Of a stretch of 64,000 nucleotides of DNA, positions 25,053-36,870 are shown in pieces. This DNA is from Berberis thunbergii (lineage: Eukaryota > Streptophyta > Magnoliopsida > Ranunculales > Berberidaceae). The stretch's first letter is position 1, and the number at the start of each line of letters is the position of its first letter. The notes below the pieces were generated by a model. That model was not told where the DNA came from. It did not search any database and saw nothing but the letters and a program-made list of their open reading frames with translations. The stretch is from positions 124,001 through 188,000 of the forward strand of contig QNQO01005880.1 of NCBI GenBank assembly GCA_003290165.1, written 5' to 3'. A program made the translations under genes and the position numbers.

Positions 25053-25191
25053 TTTTACCGAGGTAGAAGCAGGTGTGAAGCTGAGTTCAGAGAAGCTGCA
25101 AAAGTTGGGATGGCGATACAGGCCCTTGGATGAAACCCTTGTTGATTCTGTCAAGTGCTACCAAGAGTCTGGTCTCCTGGGTAAGGATTAG
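25053..25191 (+). pseudogene. Cinnamoyl-CoA-reductase-like terminal exon, in CACTA-A
   Basis: After a GACAG acceptor: FTEVEAGVKLSSEKLQKLGW and RYRPLDETLVDSVKCYQESG LLGKD, then TAG. KLSSEKLQKLGW.YRPLEETL.DS is the conserved C-terminus of plant cinnamoyl-CoA reductase-like NAD(P)-dependent reductases. This looks like the natural last exon with its own stop, followed by about 400 bases of probable 3' UTR. The Rossmann domain is missing. Confidence 0.8.
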
Positions 25192-25595
25192 ATCATTTTG
25201 ATGTTAAGAGCTGAGGCGACTGCAGATGTCTAAATGTGGTTTTGTTTGTTGTTTTCCTGTTCCCTTATACTATCATGTTTATGTACTTCGAATTTGAAAG
25301 ATCGCTCAAAATGGTGTAATACATGTAAGTTGTCAGTTTTATTTTTTGCATCTTCTGTTTCCTCTCTTTAATTGTTTATATTTTGTCTTGTGATGTGTAT
25401 TCTGGTTGCAATAGTTCTTTATGATTGTCCACCATGTTAATCATATTTCGCCATAGAATGAGATTTTCACTGTCACATTAATAAAATGCGTACAATGATG
25501 TCGAAGACTGTAGTTCTTAGAACCAAAATTGTGCAACTAAGCAAACAACCGATATGTTGTAAATGTTGTTTTTAAATTTAATCAAAAGTAATCAT

Positions 25596-25634
25596 GTGCT
25601 GAATTATACTTACCTATAAGATGTAATCAAAAGT
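25596..25634 (+). repeat. 39-bp block shared with CACTA-E (inverted copy at 51318-51356)
   Basis: The block from GTGCTGAATTATACTTACC to ATGTAATCAAAAGT is identical to the reverse complement of 51318-51356; the similarity continues more loosely outward (TTAAATTTAAT) and is followed by poly-A in both. It sits just inside the subterminal repeats of each element. Confidence 0.85.
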
Positions 25635-25654
25635 CATTTGATAGCAAAAAAAAA

Positions 25655-26054
25655 AATTGCAACCGCTTAAAGCCGTGGCTAAATATTTCAATGGCTCAGA
25701 ACCATAGCCATGGTTTGCCACGGCTTATAACCGTGGCTAGGACTGGCCACGGCTTAAAATCGTGGCTAAAAATTCTGCAACGGCTTAGAACCGTGGCTAC
25801 GAGTTGCAACGGTTTTAAGTCGTGACTATTCCTGGACACGGCTTAAAACCGTGGCTAACATGTTTGCAATGGTTTATAACCGTGGCTAAATCATCAACAG
25901 TCCTCTAGCATAAAACCGTTGCTAACATGTTTGCCACGGTTTTTAGCCTATACTGGGGATTTAGCGACGCCTCTACAGCCCATGGCTCTAGGCCGTGACA
26001 ATGGGTTACCCCCATGGTTTAAAACCATTGCTAATGGGCATTTTTGGTGTAGTG
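25655..26054. repeat. CACTA-A right subterminal repeats
   Basis: About ten units of the form GCAACGGCTTAGAACCGTGGCTA, the same palindromic motif as the left end, ending in the terminal inverted repeat. Shows both ends belong to one element. Confidence 0.9.
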
Positions 26055-26198
26055 TTATAGCGGTGTCAATTTTTTGATCTCCCGACCCTTATTCAATAGC
26101 GTTTTAATAATGCAATGTGATTAAAACTATTCTTATCATAGCGTAAGTATTAAAAATGCTATGCTTAAATGCTATTATTAGCCAATTGTGTTCTAGGG
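26055..26198 (+). mobile_element. Right-end remnant of an older CACTA, E-type
   Basis: Contains ATAGCG / AAATGCTAT units and ends GCTATTATTAGCCAATTGTG TTCTAGGG, close to the right end of CACTA-E (GCTATTAATAGGTAATTTTG GTGTAGTG). CACTA-A inserted immediately left of it. Its own left end is not seen; it could lie beyond the Athila insertion, in which case the minus-strand fragments at 6157-16335 would be its cargo. Confidence 0.5.
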
Positions 26199-26690
26199 TC
26201 AACTTCTAAATAGTATTTAATATTTTAACTGACACACATGTCGCTGCAATGGTATACACTAGCATCGAAAGTAGGGCATGCCTAATTATGATGAGTCTGC
26301 CCCCTGGAGAGAATAGTTTTGCCTTCCGCCCCTGTATTCTTTATTGTATCTTATTAACCAATGTCTCAAAATAACTGATTTTGCATTTACCTTGATAAAT
26401 AGGGACACCAAGATATGTGAAGGGAGACAGTTTGTAGCAATACCCAGTCCATTGCTTGATGAGAATCATTATTTCCACTCTCACCTTTTTATCTATCATA
26501 AAGGAACTTTTGCTTTCATTTATTTTCTCCCCAGATGCCAGACAAAATCTTTTGAGAAAATTAATGCAACCAGTCACCGATTTTTTCTATTATTTATGAA
26601 TATCAAAGAATCATCAGCAAATAGTAAATGAGTGATCGGATGACATTCCCTAGGAGTGTGAAAATAACCAATATCTCCCCTGCGGAAGGA
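26199..26690 (-). mobile_element. LINE reverse transcriptase scrap, minus strand
   Basis: Minus-strand translation gives RGDIGYFHTPRECHPITHLL, FADDSLIFIN, CINFLKRFCLASGEKINESK, YLGVPIYQGKCKISYF and KLFSPGGRLIIIRHALLSML. FADD is the catalytic YADD-type motif of a non-LTR reverse transcriptase. The order is correct but in two or three frames, so it is decayed. The same segment also occurs in the adjacent plus-strand LINE (29600-29990), so this is a separate copy, not an inverted 5' end of that insertion. Confidence 0.85.
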
Positions 26691-27527
26691 TGAAAAAGAC
26701 AATGAGGTTGAGTATGGTGAGAATTTAGTAACATCTTTAATTAGCAACTCGAGAGACAGGATTATCAAGAATTTAAGAAAGGATTCTAAAGCGGCGGGGT
26801 ACTCTACTAGGGACATTGAAAAGGCCATTCAATCAGACAATTTGGAGACGCTTCATGCTTGTTTCGATCAGGAAATGGAGGGAAAACCAGGTTTCGATAC
26901 GCCAGGCAAACAGACAAGGTTTTCTGGGGGGATAGCAGCTAATACAGTGGTTTCAAATGTTGTTAACACTTTAGACTTGAAGGATGATTTAGAGTAGGAA
27001 GTAGACAATGTCGTCATGGTAGAAAACATTGAGATGGCTGATGTAAATGAGGAAATTTCGGCAGTAGAAAGACAGTTTTTTAGGAACTAAGCAAAATCTT
27101 ACTTCAGGTCATAGGAGAATATGTAGCTGATTCTATTTCAGATGAGGTGAATGGAGAGGGTACTACAGGCAATTGCAATAGGGGGAGAAGTATCTATTGA
27201 GCAAGGAATAGCTCGAACAAGGATCCTGGTTTGAGTTCGTTGGGTGAAACCCTAGAGAAAGCTATCACCTTTTTTAAAGAAAGTTGTAGATTAAAGGAAA
27301 AAAAAAGTTAAACATTAATACCTTCGTGAGTACATGTGATGACAGCGAAGATGAAAGCTCAGAATCAGAGATTGGGCCTCATGTAACTTATAGGAGAGAT
27401 TTGGAAGTGGGCGCTTCGTCGGAAGGAGAGATGAGTAAAAATAATAAGATGGTCAAAATGGTGATACCTTCGAGCACTCACCACAAGACTAGATAGGCGG
27501 ATCTTCCCCCACAGGTTAGTAATGATT

Positions 27528-30500
27528 GAAACATTATGTTCTGGAATGCTCGTGGAGTAGGTAATAGAGCCACGAAAATAGACTTAAAAGAATGGTGGCT
27601 AACTACAAGGTTAGAATATTAATGTTAGCGGAACCTATGATAGAGAACTGTTGTCATATGGAGACTGGTAACAAGATTAGATTATCAGGTTTTTGTTCTA
27701 ATGAAGAAATGGGTGGTACAATATGGATTTTATGGACTGCATATCTGGTGGTTTCAGTGGTGGTTAAGACAGATCATTTGATGCATTGCAAGGTTAGATT
27801 CGAATTCTCATAGTTTCTTTATTTCGTTTGTATACGATAAGTGTTCAGTTGAGGGGAAGAGGGACTTTTGGGAAAAGCTAGAACAATTGGCCTTGTAGGT
27901 TGATGCCCCATGGATGGTGGGGGTGATTTTAGTGCTACTATCACTGCTACTGAGAAATTGGGAGGGAATATTCCTCATTGATTAGCATGTCAGATTTCTC
28001 GAATTGCATTGAAAATTGCGGTTTGCTTGACTGTGGGTTCACTGGACCAAAGTTTACTTGGGGTAATAATAGGTGAGGAAGAAACTGTATCTGGGCTAGA
28101 CTGGATCGAAGTATTGTCAACTCGGACTGGCTTTCTTTTATGCCTAATATGAGGGTGGAGCACTTGCAGCATACCTTTTCAGATCATGCACCGATTTTGG
28201 CTTCTATTCCTGTTCAGACTAGGTCAAGTTTTACACCTTTTAGGTTCTTTAATATGTGGAAGACACATCCGGATTTTGTATCTTTAGTTGAATCGGTTTG
28301 GAGTAATGAAGTGGGAAATAGGAGGGCTCTGGACTTAGTAGATGTTAAACTTAAAAATCTTCGCTGGGCTTTTATTAAGTGTGATAAAGAGGTTTTTGGT
28401 AATGTTTTTTCTAGAATTAGATCACTGGAAGATGAGATGACCCAATGGGAAAGTACTTTACTTTCTGGGTGGGAGGAGAACTGAAATAGTAGTTTCAGTT
28501 CAGAGGTGAATTGGAACATTGAGGCATGCTGCAACCTAAGTAGACGTCAGGCAGAATACAGCTTGCGATTAATTAGTAGGAGCTATATTGGATGAGAAAT
28601 CAAGAGAAAAGATTTTAAAGAGGGGTGCTTGTACAAAATATTTGTTCGCCTCGGTTAAGTCTAAGCAGAAAAGACGAGCTATTTCTTCGATTACGTTGCC
28701 TTGTGGTAGGGAGATCACGGATCAGGGGGAAATTCTTCAAGAAGCAAATGGGTTTTTCAACCAATTGTTGTCGTCCCAGGACGTTCTTGGAATGGATATG
28801 GATTTAGTGGATTGTATCCCTGCAGTTATTTCCAATTTTGATTATGAGGAGTTAGTTAGAAGACCTACTTTGGAGGAAGTGAAACATGCGACCTTTGGTA
28901 TCCTGAGAAACAGCGCGCCAGGTCCGGATGGTTTCACTGCTGCTTTTATTAGGCATGTTGGGATGTGGTTGGCATACACATATGGAAATCGACAACTTAG
29001 TTTTTCGAAGGCAAGGTCCTTCCTTCGGCTTTCTCGGCAAATTTGCTAGCATTGATTTCAAAAGTGGAATCCCCAGGTTATTTTCTTGATTTTCGTCCTA
29101 TTAGTCTTTGCAATGTAATTTATAAAATCTTTAGTAAGTTACTTTGCAATAAATTAGCTTTATTATTACCCGAGATGGTGGGTAAGGAACAAGGGGCCTT
29201 TGTGAGGGGAAGGTCCATTGTGGAGAATATTGGACTAGCTCAAGAATTGGTAAGAGACATAAAAAGAAAGGTTACGGGCGGAAATGTGGTTTTAAAAATT
29301 GATATGGAAAAGGCTTATGATCAATTAAAGTGGTTTTTTTCTTAGCAGTGCTCAGACGGTTTGGTTTCAACAATAGGCGTGTCATATTATTGCCAACTGT
29401 ATTACAAATTGTGGTTTTTCAATGCTGTTACAAGGAGTCTATAATGGTTACTTCAAATCTTTCAGAGGTGTAAGGTAGGGAGATTCACTATCCCCCATGT
29501 TGTTTATTATTGCTTCAGAGATGTTGAATAGGGGGCTGAAGGCATTTTTTTAAGGGGCGAGATTTGTTTCTACTATACTCTTATAGCCTACACGCCAATC
29601 ACTCACCTTCTCTATGCAGACGATATTCTCATTTTTCTCAATGGCAGGAAATCCTATGTCACAGGTTGTATTAAAATTTTTGACAGATACAGCAAAGCCT
29701 CAAGACAAAAGATTATGTAGGAAAAAGTTCATTTATGGTGGAGGAAAATGACTCGGCAAAGAGTGTGGTTGCTTTGAAAAGGTATACAGTCTTTCAGTAT
29801 AAAAGTTAGTCAATGAAATACCTGGGAGTTCCAATTTATCAGGGAAGATGCAAAATAATTTTCTTTGATGAGCTAGTTGGAAAAATTCAAAAGACAATAA
29901 GTGGCTGGAAAACGAAATTGTTATCGCTTGGAGATAGGCTAATTTTGATCAAGCATGTTCTTACCTCTATTCCGGTCCAAACTATAAGTGTTATGTGTGT
30001 TCCATAGAAGGTGTTAACAAGGATCCAAAAATTACCTGCAAATTTTTCTGCGGGGATTGTGAAGGTAGATTGAAAAAGAAATGGATTTCTTGGGATAAAA
30101 TTAGTTTACCTTTGAACAAAGGCGGGTTGGGGGTTTGGAACCTTCTCAATGTCACGAAAGCATTCCGTCTTAAAGTTCTGTCGAATCTTCGAATGCTTTA
30201 AGAAGATAAAAAGAAAAAGTGGTGCCTCGCCTTTCATGAAGAGTAGATCCGTGTTTGTTAGTAACATTGTATGGCGCATTGGATATGGGAAAACTAATTT
30301 TTTTTGTAGAAAATTGGAATGGAATGATGAATTTCTTTCATATAGGGGTACAGATTGAAACGGACAAGTGGCATACAGTGGATGAAGTTAAGATGGGGAA
30401 CTTTGAATTGGTTAGCCCTTCTTTTCGGAACACGGCGAAGATGTTATATGATGATAGAATCCAGGGTGGGGATCAAAGCGACGATACTTGTGTCTAGACT

Positions 30501-31604
30501 CCGATTTCGGATTGCCTTTTTAGTTCTCAATCCGCCTATGAATTGATTTGGTCGAGAGGAAAAAATACTTTTTATAAGAAGATTTGTCAAGCGCTTATTT
30601 CATCAAGAATTTCAGTTTTGGTTTGGAAAGTTCTGCGAAGATGAGTCCCGGTGGATGGGGAACTATATAGGTGTGGAATCAGCCTCGCTTCGAGATGTTT
30701 CTGCGGTGCTAATCCAGAAGTGGAATCACTGAAGCATTTATTTGTAGAAGGTAGATTGGCGGTGGAGGTATGGAGACATTTTTATTCTATTTTCGACATT
30801 CATGTGAGAAGACCAGCGAAGATTCCTTCAATTTTGATGGTGTGGTTTTGGAGGGCATGTCTTCACAAGAAGATATGTTGTATATTTTTTACTCCAATGT
30901 TGGCTATCTGGCAACTTTGGAAATAATGATGTAAATGTGCCAGTGACAATGCCAAGCCAAGCGCTTTGGTGGTGATTTTGTTGGTTAGGAGGGGTTTGGC
31001 TTTGGCAAATTCTTGTTTCACTCCTAAACTTCGTAGCGTGTCCATAAAACCTTTAAGGGCTTTGGGGTTTCCTATTGAACCAGTTAATATTAGGAGTAGG
31101 TTAGTTTATTGGAATTTTTCACCGGAGGGTTTTGTGGCCATCAATGTCGACGGGTCGTCAAGAGGTTACAAGGCTACTTGAGGAGTTATTATTAAGAATG
31201 ACAGGGATTTGTGTATGGTGGCCTAACAAGTTATTTTTGGAGAAGGTACTAACAACCGAGTAGAAGTACTCGCGAACCTTGAAGGAGTTCGACTATGTAT
31301 CAGGTTGGGTTGCAAAAAGGCGATTATTCAAACAGATTCTAAGTTAGTGTGGGGTTGGTTTCATGATGTGTATAAAATCCCTTGGTGTTTAGAGAATAGA
31401 TGGAGTAGATTAAAAATTTGGCGAAGGATATGTTTATTGGGGTGAAGCACATTTTTAGGGAAGCCAATGCCATGGATGACACATTACTGATAGAGCTCAA
31501 AAGGAAGGTATTAGTCGAGAGTTCGAAGGTTCAAACCTCCCTACTAGATTAGCGGGTTTGGTTAAGCTGGATAGGATGCAAACGCCTTATATTCGACATG
31601 GTTA
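27528..31604 (+). pseudogene. LINE ORF2 (endonuclease, reverse transcriptase, RNase H), decayed
   Basis: Endonuclease: MFWNARGVGNRATKIDLKEW at the start and FSDHAPILA near 28180. Reverse transcriptase: NSAPGPDGFTAAFIR (28910), FRPISLCNVIYKIFSK (29090), KIDMEKAYDQLKW (29300) and LLYADDILIF (29605-29635, catalytic YADD). Then YLGVPIYQGRCKI, GGLGVWNL, a Cys-rich zf-RVT piece RCFCGANPEVESLKHLF (30690) and RNase H with NVDGSSRGYKA (31145) and TDSKLVWGW (31340). It makes the nick and cDNA for target-primed retrotransposition. At least a dozen stops or frame changes are visible. It ends with YIRHG and a TAA at about 31602-31604. Confidence 0.88.
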
Positions 31605-32426
31605 ACGAGGGTTTTTTTTCTTTGCTATGGAAGTGCTGTCACGTTAGGTTTTATTATGAAAGTGGTGTGGAACGTTTTTGCAAGGGACTGCCCATGGTAA
31701 TGGTTGGGAGTTGGCAAGATGCTGCTCCTGTTTTGGCATCATATTGGCAGCAAGTATTGTGGCTGGAGTAGGACAGTTTGCAGGGCCTGTGGGTGTGCAG
31801 AGTTTCTTAATGACAGTTCCATTGTTCAGGGTTTAAAGCATGAGTGCTTGAAACAGGGGAATGGCACTCTATTTACAGGCATAATGTTACTTGTGTGCTG
31901 CACTAAACAGGGGAGTGTCACTCTGTTTTTAGGTGCAATGTTGAAGTGTTTGAGTGCTGCTCCAAACAGATGTTTGATTGTTGAGGTGTTTGAGGGCAGC
32001 AGTTAACTGGGGACTGCAGGGAATCTACTGGCATTTAGAATGCTATGACAGCAGGGAGGTTTTATTTCTGGCAGCAGGAAATTTGGGAAGTTACAGGTAG
32101 CAAGAGATGGAGCAGGTGGCGTGGTGCTGGCTTTGAGGCAGCGTCTTGCAGTGTGAACCTTGGGGTTTTGGATTCAGCGGTTTGGAATGTTTGTTTTCTT
32201 GTTTCTTGTTAGTCCTCTAGATTAAGGATGCTCAATCCTTTTTCTATTTGTCTAATGTTATTTTGATTTTTAAGTCTGTTCCTTGGTTCTAGGCCTTTGA
32301 TTAAGGCCTAAACCTTGGTGAAAAGGACCTATTCTTTAACAAAGCTCAAGTTTAGTCTCCTACTTGAATTAGGGCTGTTTTTCTCTATTTTTAGTCTTTT
32401 AGGTTTTATCAAGGTAAAGTCATAGT

Positions 32427-34768
32427 TACTACAAGAAATCTATCTTTTACCAACAAAATTATTGCTACGAAAATTGATTTCCTTGTTAATATTGTAGCAT
32501 TGTCAACGAATAAAAAATTCCTTGAAAAGCAATAAACTTGTTACTGTTTTCCAACAAAATATATTTTGTAGGAAACATTCCTTGTTAAATAGGTGGCGGG
32601 AAACATTCCCTCCAAACCCTATTTCTCGCTAAATTGATTTAACAACGAAGTTATTTTATGGCCACAAAATACTTGTTCCTGGGTAATTATGGCATCATCT
32701 GGAATGAAATATTTTGTTGCTAAAGAATATTAATTTTAACAACAAATCATTTTCCTTGTTAAAATAAAATCTTATTCATCTCTCTTTAGTAAGAAAATAT
32801 GTTTTCCTAGACAATAATCACATTATTAGTAATGATTCGGTTCATTGATAATGATTGATCATTTTTCCATTAGGTTTTTTCTTGTTAAAGCTCGTTTATT
32901 AATTTATGGCAACAAAGTAATATTTCGTTGAGAATTGTCACACTATTGGCAACGTTTTTTATTTTGTTGGAAACAATATCTTTTTTAATGAAGTATTTGT
33001 AGCTATGAAATAAGATTTTGTTGGTAATTATAACCTTGTTCATAACAAATTGTTTTCTAGGTAAAAACTGATAATTATTTTTATGAAAATTTGTTTCTCA
33101 TTAGAACTCACAAACTATTTTATAGCGACAAGTCATTATTTTGTTGAAAATTGATATACTCAGTACAAAAATGTTTTATTTACTAACAAATTTTATTTTC
33201 CTTGTTAATATGTTACTATTTCTAACAAAAAAATTTCATTAAAAAAAACCATAGAGTTGTTACTTTTTGTAACAAAAACTATTTTGTTGGCAACTTTTCT
33301 TTGTAAAGAGGTGATGAAAAATATTCATTCCAAAACATATTTTCCATCAACATTATTTAGCAACAAAATATTTCTATTTCAACGAATTTTTAGTTTGTTT
33401 GTTATAATGACATCATTTACAATAAATTATTTCATTGCTAATAAATATTAATATTACTAACAAACATTTTCTTAGTAAATGCACTATAACACTTGTTCGT
33501 GTCTCTTCAACAATGAAACTGAGTTTTCTCTAGTTAATTACCACGTTATTGCAACCATTTATTTGGTTACTTATAATAAAAAAAATTTCATGAAATTTAT
33601 TTATATATAAAGCTTTTAGCTTCTTTATAGTGCAAAAAATATCATTTCGTTGAAATTTTTTATTAGTAGCATTGATATTATTTCATTTGAAAATCAAATA
33701 AATTTTATTTAACAATACAACATTATTTTACTGTTAATTAATATTAATGGTAACAATTTATTTCGTTGCTAAATATTGATGCAATTTCCATGAACGTTTT
33801 TTTTTATTAAGGCTCATTTTCTTATTTACAACAATTTTATTTTATTTTATTGGGGATATAACCAATTTCAATAACATATAACATTGAAATGCTATTACTA
33901 TTTTGTTGCTAATTATAATGTTGTTACTATGGATTTTTTTTCATTGCTAAAAGTGGTAGATATTTAACATAAATCTTATAATCGGGAAAATATTTTGATC
34001 TAATTTATAGTGATGAAATATTATATATTGGTCTCTATTATATACGTAGCAATGATTTTTTTATTGCAAAAAATGGGTAATTTGATTTAATAAGCTATAA
34101 AGTTGCTTCACACAACACAATTATTCAAATAGCTCAATTGGTAAATATTGCAACCTATTTTACTATAGGTCAGGAGTTCAATTCCCGTTGAGACTAAAAA
34201 TAAATATATTAAATATGAAATTCCATAGTGGGGTCTTATCATCAAGAGTGGTGTCCTTAGAGTTTGGTACCTAGATTAGGTCGTCTAAGAGCCGAGAATA
34301 ATCGTTTTAATATATAATTTTTTTATTGAAAATAATTTCCTTGGTAATTGTTAACAGTACCTATGACAACTTTCAATGATAAATATTCATTTTACAAACG
34401 AAAATGTTCTATGATAAAGGTAGTTACATTTTCCAACGACAATTTCCCCTGAATATTCAAAGTTTTTTTGAGAAAAAAGTTCATAGGTAAACAAAAGTTT
34501 TCTTGCAACAAAACAATTTGTTGGTAAAACTATTTGATTTCTATCAACGAATTTCCTTGGTAGTTGTCAATATTACCAACACCGTGTTTCCTTGACTTAT
34601 CAATTGTTTTACCAACAAAAATGTAATTCCTTAGTAAAAACTTTTAGCTACGAGGATGCCTCCATGAACCCATTAACGAATTTTTTCCTTGTTAAAAGTC
34701 TTTTACAACAAAATTTTTATTTTTGTTAAGGAAATTTTTTTCTTGAAAATGCCTTAATTGTTGTAGTG
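32427..34768 (+). mobile_element. CACTA-B: 2.3 kb non-coding CACTA-like element
   Basis: Starts TACTACAAGAAAT (first base of CACTA mutated) and ends TTGTTGTAGTG. Flanking triplets are AGT (32424-32426) and AAT (34769-34771), a 3-bp duplication with one change. The site is proved by the related LINE 3' UTR at 35366-35500, which reads straight across (GTAAAGTCGTAATGTACCC). The interior has no coding capacity and consists of very AT-rich degenerate units of the type TTGTTGGTAA / CAACAAAATATTTCCTTG. The short ORFs in it are chance. Confidence 0.75.
34128..34200 (+). tRNA. tRNA-like relic inside CACTA-B (probably not functional)
   Basis: ATAGCTCAATTGGTAAAT resembles the D-arm/A box and AGGAGTTCAATTCCCG the T-arm/B box; between them CCTAT..ATAGG could form an anticodon-like stem. 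The D stem and acceptor stem do not pair properly. A decayed tRNA or the head of a tRNA-derived SINE are both possible. Confidence 0.3.
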
Positions 34769-34867
34769 AATGTACCCCCAGTATGTGTAAATGTTTTTGG
34801 CTCAAGTAATAAAGGTTCGGCATCCCATAGTTGCCCCTCCCCTCTGGAGGTTTATTAAAAAAAAAAA

Positions 34868-35365
34868 TATGTGCTTCCCTTGCCTTCGAAACCACTCGGA
34901 GTGTACATGTTCCAAGTGGTGCCACATCGTGGAACATGTCACCTCACCCTAGGTTCGATCCATGGCAAGCATTTTCAAAACATTACACGTACTACCAAAC
35001 TCACATGGAACAACGTACCCGATGTGGAAGCAAATCTGCATACCAAAATTATATATCACTTATTCAAGCAAGTATATATATAAAAACACAGTTTTTTTTT
35101 TCGTAGTTGTGAAAAGAGCAAACAAAAATAAACTAGAACTCAAAATGCAGCTTAGTATGTCAAGTGCACCACAATTAAATACGCATTCACCCTAATGCAT
35201 TAACATATATTGTCTGACCTTAACATTTCAGGGATCACTATAAAACCAGAAGTAAAATCTGCATAACAATCAAACTCAAGTCATGCTATGCACATACCAA
35301 ATAACATAAAAATACACATACTCAAATTCATCGCATCAAGGGATGAATCATCCAAAATTAATTTC
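34868..35365. other. Spacer between two tail-to-tail LINEs
   Basis: About 500 bases separate the A tail of the plus-strand LINE from the T run (35366-35373, the A tail of the minus-strand LINE). No gene is recognisable. This is the only sequence in this part that may predate both LINEs. Confidence 0.6.
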
Positions 35366-36668
35366 TTTTTTTTAATTAAACCTCTAGAGGGAAGAGTAGC
35401 TATGGGATGCCAGACCTTAATTACCATAGTTAAAAGCTTTTACACAAAGTCGAGGGTACATTACGACTTTACCAAAACTAGAACTGCAGAAACAATCCTA
35501 TTAAATACCTAAACCAAGCAAATAAAATCTTAATTCAAGAGATTAGGCCAGTCTCAAGGACTTTCTCAAGAGTAGAGGAAGGCCTTAGACAAGAAAATGC
35601 CTTATTTAAAAGAAAGGCCTTACTCAACAAAGAAGAGCTTAGAATCACATGAAAACTTGCAAACATACAAACCAAAGCTTTAACTCTTACAAACATTTGA
35701 ATTTCAAAACCAAAGCCTCGAAAGCATTGCCCGATTGCAAACACCATCCAATTGCAAGCACCTTCCAACAATCCCCATCCAATTGCACCGTACAAGAAGC
35801 ACCGTCTTGTCAGTCCAAGAATCACCGTTCAAGCCCCAACCAGCACCATACAGCAGTCCAATGGCACCATCCAAGGAGCCCCATCCAGCATCGTCCATGC
35901 ATAATGTCCAACCCTTGCAGCCTCGTCCACGTCCCCGGCCACTCCATCTCCCAAGCATCCGAAGCACCCAACCCCTTGCTTGCACCAGCCAGCATTTCCT
36001 CCCGACATCACGTCCCATAGCACTGCCTGAAATGATCACTTCATTCGCAACACCTTCACTACAAGAAAACAATAATTTAGCGACGGTGGCCAAAGGTATT
36101 TAGCGACATTTCTGACCGTCGCTAAATAATACAACGACGCTTGGCCAACCGCCTCTAATAAAGGCGTCACTAGGTCATTCAACGAAAGTTTTAAGCAACC
36201 GTTGGCATAACTGTCGCTAAATACTATATATCGACAGTTTAATGTAGCGACGTTTATAAACGTCGCTAAATACAATATAACGACGGTTATAAACCATAGA
36301 CAAAATTTGATGAACAATCCAACTTTTTGCCTTTTAGCGACGATTTGCAACCGCCGCTAAATTCCCTTTGATAATTCAAAATTTTTTACCATATAAAAAT
36401 CACATTTTTCAACCTGTAGTGTGTTTTCTTTTCATTGGGTGTAGATAATCTATCCAACATATGCACTACAACTTTTACACTCAAATCAAAAATCAAATAT
36501 AAACGACACTAAATTAAACTCATATGATACCATCATCATACATTAAGGGAAACTTTAATTCATTTCAAAATCAATATTATACATGGTCCAGAAGAAAAAT
36601 ACAAATTAAAATTGTTACAAATTGTCAATGTTTACATCTAACAACCAAAACCGAATTCGGGATCTTAC

Positions 36669-36870
36669 GAAGATCAATAGCATTCATCTTTACAAAAAAA
36701 AGAAGCTTTAAAAGGTCTTGTCCAACTGCTCTATATGCTTCCCGTAGTTCAGACATCCGAGAAAGATCAGGCTGATGTATCAGTTCGGCGTGTTGTTCCC
36801 CAAGCTAATTAGCTATCCTGTTTGCAAGAAGTCCTTGTTGTTCCAAAAGGAAGAGAACTATTTTTTTGAT
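36669..36870 (-). pseudogene. SPX-domain transporter (PHT5/VPT type) fragment, in CACTA-C
   Basis: One exon after TTTCAG (36871-36876) to a GTAAG donor. It reads KIVLFLLEQQGLLANRIA, a stop, [20 protein letters not shown], then [20 protein letters not shown]. This is the first part of the SPX domain of plant vacuolar phosphate transporters (SPX-MFS). SPX domains sense inositol pyrophosphates. One lysine codon is now TAG. The MFS part is absent. Confidence 0.8.

Larger units (their letters stand above)
16336..26054 (+). mobile_element. CACTA-A: gene-carrying CACTA (EnSpm) transposon, 9.7 kb
   Basis: Starts CACTACACCAAAA and ends TTTTTGGTGTAGTG, giving a 13-bp perfect terminal inverted repeat, with CCCATT(T)AGC following on both sides. 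It is flanked by identical 3-bp duplications TTA (16333-16335 and 26055-26057), the CACTA hallmark. Arrays of palindromic subterminal repeats (GCCACGG..AAACCGTGGC) fill both ends. No transposase is recognised inside; the interior holds plus-strand fragments of at least five host genes with introns. It is therefore a non-autonomous gene-capturing element that must have moved with a transposase supplied from elsewhere. Confidence 0.95.
26691..34867 (+). mobile_element. Plus-strand L1-like LINE with poly-A tail, interrupted by CACTA-B
   Basis: Order: putative ORF1-side sequence (26691-27520), endonuclease (27528-28484), reverse transcriptase (28588-30200), zinc-knuckle zf-RVT region (30640-30770), RNase H (31080-31560), a long 3' UTR (about 31605-32426, resuming at 34769) with AATAAA at 34808, and an 11-base A tail at 34857-34867. 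Many stops and frameshifts make it inactive. Removing CACTA-B restores a continuous 3' UTR that aligns with that of the minus-strand LINE at 35366-36056. Confidence 0.88.

Noticed and set aside
26199..28484. 5' inversion (twin priming) of the plus-strand LINE
   Set aside because: The inverted segment at 26199-26690 is the middle of RT, which is also present in the plus-strand copy at 29600-29990, so it is a separate fragment.
35535..36093. Overlapping ORFs of 96-129 codons rich in Ser/Pro/His on both strands
   Set aside because: They lie in the 3' UTR of the minus-strand LINE, have no domain, and overlap on both strands, as chance ORFs do in GC-richer repeat sequence.
36057..36421. A 365-bp mini-CACTA ending at CCTGTAGTG (36421)
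   Set aside because: The flanking triplets (CTT, TGT) do not match and the inverted repeat beyond CACTACA is poor. The end at 62222 matches far better, including the spacing to AGCGRCGG.
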